From NCBI GenBank assembly GCA_018384465.1, contig JAHAYQ010000009.1, forward strand, positions 1 through 8,042: a DNA stretch of 8,042 nucleotides. Direction: 5' to 3'. The stretch's first letter is position 1; each line of letters begins with the position of its first letter. Under the pieces are notes generated by a model. The model saw nothing but the letters and a program-made list of their open reading frames with translations, had not been told where the DNA came from and ran no database searches. The DNA is from Myroides sp. GTDB lineage: Bacteria > Bacteroidota > Bacteroidia > Flavobacteriales > Flavobacteriaceae. Shown one piece after another: positions 7,150 to 8,042 of this stretch. Position numbers and translations under genes: made by a program.

Positions 7150-7165
7150 TATGACTGGAATCATA
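7150..7165. promoter_or_regulatory. Probable Crp/Fnr-type operator upstream of hmp
   Basis: The inverted repeat TATGA-N6-TCATA has perfect 5-bp arms with one further symmetric pair inside (12 of 16 positions symmetric). It has the 5-6-5 layout of a CRP site (TGTGA-N6-TCACA). Its centre at 7157.5 lies 41.5-47.5 bp upstream of the inferred start of hmp transcription. That is where class II activators of this family bind. The ligand and the identity of the binding protein are inferred. Confidence 0.5.
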
Positions 7166-7200
7166 TACGAAAGTTAATATTTATTTAAAATGATGTTTTT

Positions 7201-7232
7201 TACCTTTTTGGTCAATGATCCAATAAAAGGTA
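7201..7232. other. Inverted repeat/hairpin upstream of the hmp operator
   Basis: TACCTTTT (7201-7208) is the exact reverse complement of AAAAGGTA (7225-7232). An inner TTGG/CCAA can add pairs with a one-base bulge, around a loop of about eight bases. No T-run follows on either strand, so it is not a normal terminator. It lies between the hmp operator and the inverted-repeat element at 7238. Its function is unknown. Confidence 0.4.
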
Positions 7233-7237
7233 TTGAA

Positions 7238-7445
7238 AACCTGAGTTCGATTCTTCTCTTGGATTCATATCATTGATTATTAGAATTATAAGTAATAAAA
7301 AATTATGCTTTTATAAACTTCCCAATAAATGGCAACCTACTTCGCCTTTTTTACTCGAAATAGCCCGCTATTTCTTCCTAAAAAACGCTCGTATCTTACT
7401 CATTTAATGAAATATGAATCTCAATTTTATAATCGAACTCAGGTT
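7238..7445. repeat. MITE-like 208-bp element with terminal inverted repeats
   Basis: The ends are a perfect 15-bp inverted repeat: AACCTGAGTTCGATT at 7238-7252 and its reverse complement at 7431-7445. A second matching block lies 9-10 bases further in: GATTCATAT then CATT at 7262-7274, and the inverted GATTCATAT then TTCATT at 7406-7420. The interior is AT-rich and holds a hairpin at 7357-7374 but no transposase. This architecture is that of a non-autonomous mobile element or the shrunken remnant of an insertion sequence. No clear target-site duplication is visible, only A-rich flanks. It fills most of the 413-bp gap between hmp and the S46 peptidase gene. The family was not recognised. Confidence 0.6.
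7357..7374. other. Perfect palindrome inside the MITE-like element
   Basis: GAAATAGC and GCTATTTC are exact reverse complements separated by two bases, forming a 7-8 bp hairpin. It lies somewhat right of the element's centre. No T-run follows on the plus strand or in the minus-strand direction, so a terminator role is unlikely. It is probably part of the element's own structure. Confidence 0.5.
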
Positions 7446-7451
7446 AAAAAC

Positions 7452-7487
7452 AAAAACCCCGACGGAGTTTAAAACTCCATCGGGGTT
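7452..7487 (-). terminator. Rho-independent terminator of the S46 peptidase gene
   Basis: Bases 7455-7468 pair with 7474-7487 (AACCCCGACGGAGT against ACTCCATCGGGGTT), with a short AT loop. The single imperfect pair (7463/7479) is C-A if read from the plus strand but a G-U wobble in minus-strand RNA. A T-run follows on the minus strand (complement of 7452-7456). Both points favour termination of the peptidase transcript, whose stop is at 7512. Confidence 0.9.
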
Positions 7488-7511
7488 GCTAATTGTTGAT
7501 CTAAAATGAAA

Positions 7512-8042
7512 TTACTTCACAATCTTCATTTCGTCAATAATATGTTTTGCACCAGCGTATTTGTCAATAATAAACAATACGTAACGAATATCAACATTAA
7601 TGGTACGTTGTAATTCTGGATCAAAAATAACATCGCCTGCCATTGCTTCAATATTTCCATCAAACGCCAAACCGATTAATTCTCCTTTGCCGTTTAAAAC
7701 CGGTGAACCCGAGTTACCACCTGTAATATCGTGATCGGTTAAAAAGTTTACGTGCAAAGTACCGTCTTTATCTGCATACTGTCCGTAATCTTTTGCGTTG
7801 TACAAATCGATTAAACGTTGAGGGTTTTCAAACTCTTCATCGCCTGCTTTGTGTTTCGCAATGGTTCCTTTTAAAGTAGTGTACCAGTTTTCGGTAGCAT
7901 CGTTTGGACGATCGGCACGACGTGGCAAATCTCTAACTGTTCCGTACGTTAAGCGTAAAGTTGAGTTGGCGTCAGGATAATATTTTGTTTTTGGATTCGC
8001 TTTTCTCATACCGTCTACTAATTTGCGGAAAGAAGCATCGAA
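7512..8042 (-). CDS. S46-family dipeptidyl-peptidase (DPP7-like), C-terminal fragment
   Basis: The frame runs off the right edge, and the last 176 residues are seen (the full family length is about 700). S46 enzymes are secreted or periplasmic serine exopeptidases that remove dipeptides from oligopeptide N-termini in asaccharolytic and protein-degrading Bacteroidota. The nucleophile is the Ser of HDITGGNSGSPV, at residue 111 of the fragment (codon 7710-7712). The QRTINVDIRYVLFIIDK block near the end is also typical. Eighteen residues after the Ser the enzyme has Gly (AFDGN), as in DPP7 (Gly666), not the Arg of DPP11 (Arg673). This predicts a hydrophobic rather than acidic P1 preference. The next positions read NIE where NWE is usual. 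The catalytic His and Asp and the signal peptide lie outside the window. The ATG at 8009 is internal, since homologous sequence continues to the edge. Confidence 0.94.
   Translation of the reverse strand, partial: FDASFRKLVDGMRKANPKTKYYPDANSTLRLTYGTVRDLPRRADRPNDATENWYTTLKGTIAKHKAGDEEFENPQRLIDLYNAKDYGQYADKDGTLHVNFLTDHDITGGNSGSPVLNGKGELIGLAFDGNIEAMAGDVIFDPELQRTINVDIRYVLFIIDKYAGAKHIIDEMKIVK

Overview
The window reads as chromosomal DNA of a member of the Bacteroidota, most likely a Flavobacteriaceae species. The DNA is AT-rich, start codons have no Shine-Dalgarno sequence ahead of them, and the best promoter has a TAnnTTTG -7 box. The protein families (S46 dipeptidyl-peptidase, a Bacteroidota-type Crp/Fnr regulator, LpxD, a secreted protein with an A-Q signal cleavage site) fit the same assignment. 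No rRNA, tRNA, CRISPR array or phage gene was seen.

Layout. Positions 1-420 (+) hold the C-terminal end of glycine dehydrogenase GcvP, closed by a strong terminator. Positions 680-1738 (+) hold a stand-alone ketoacyl-ACP synthase III family enzyme. It converges on a minus-strand block across a shared bidirectional hairpin. Read in its own direction (right to left), that block is: the end of a DPP7-like S46 peptidase (8042-7512), flavohemoglobin Hmp (7098-5893), a CLC-type anion transporter (5830-4577), a Crp/Fnr-family regulator (4424-3822), LpxD (3723-2725) and a secreted glycerophosphodiester phosphodiesterase (2624-1773). Terminators follow the peptidase, hmp and lpxD, so the block is not one long operon.

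The most interesting part is the hmp region. The hmp start has a perfect TAnnTTTG -7 box but no recognisable -33 box. A 16-bp palindrome, TATGA-N6-TCATA, is centred about 42 bp or slightly more upstream of the inferred transcription start, which is the classic class II activator position. The spacing equals that of a CRP site (TGTGA-N6-TCACA). The regulator encoded two genes away keeps the Glu and Arg that read the GA/TC part but has Val where CRP has the Arg that reads the changed base. This suggests that the Crp/Fnr protein activates hmp, perhaps under nitric oxide or low oxygen. The CLC protein between them lacks the gating glutamate.

Upstream of that promoter, the 413-bp gap (7099-7511) also holds an undescribed-looking 208-bp element (7238-7445). 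It has 15-bp perfect terminal inverted repeats, a second matching inner block and a central hairpin, and it resembles a MITE or a non-autonomous insertion sequence derivative. Core metabolism (glycine cleavage, lipid A, fatty acyl synthesis) is otherwise ordinary.
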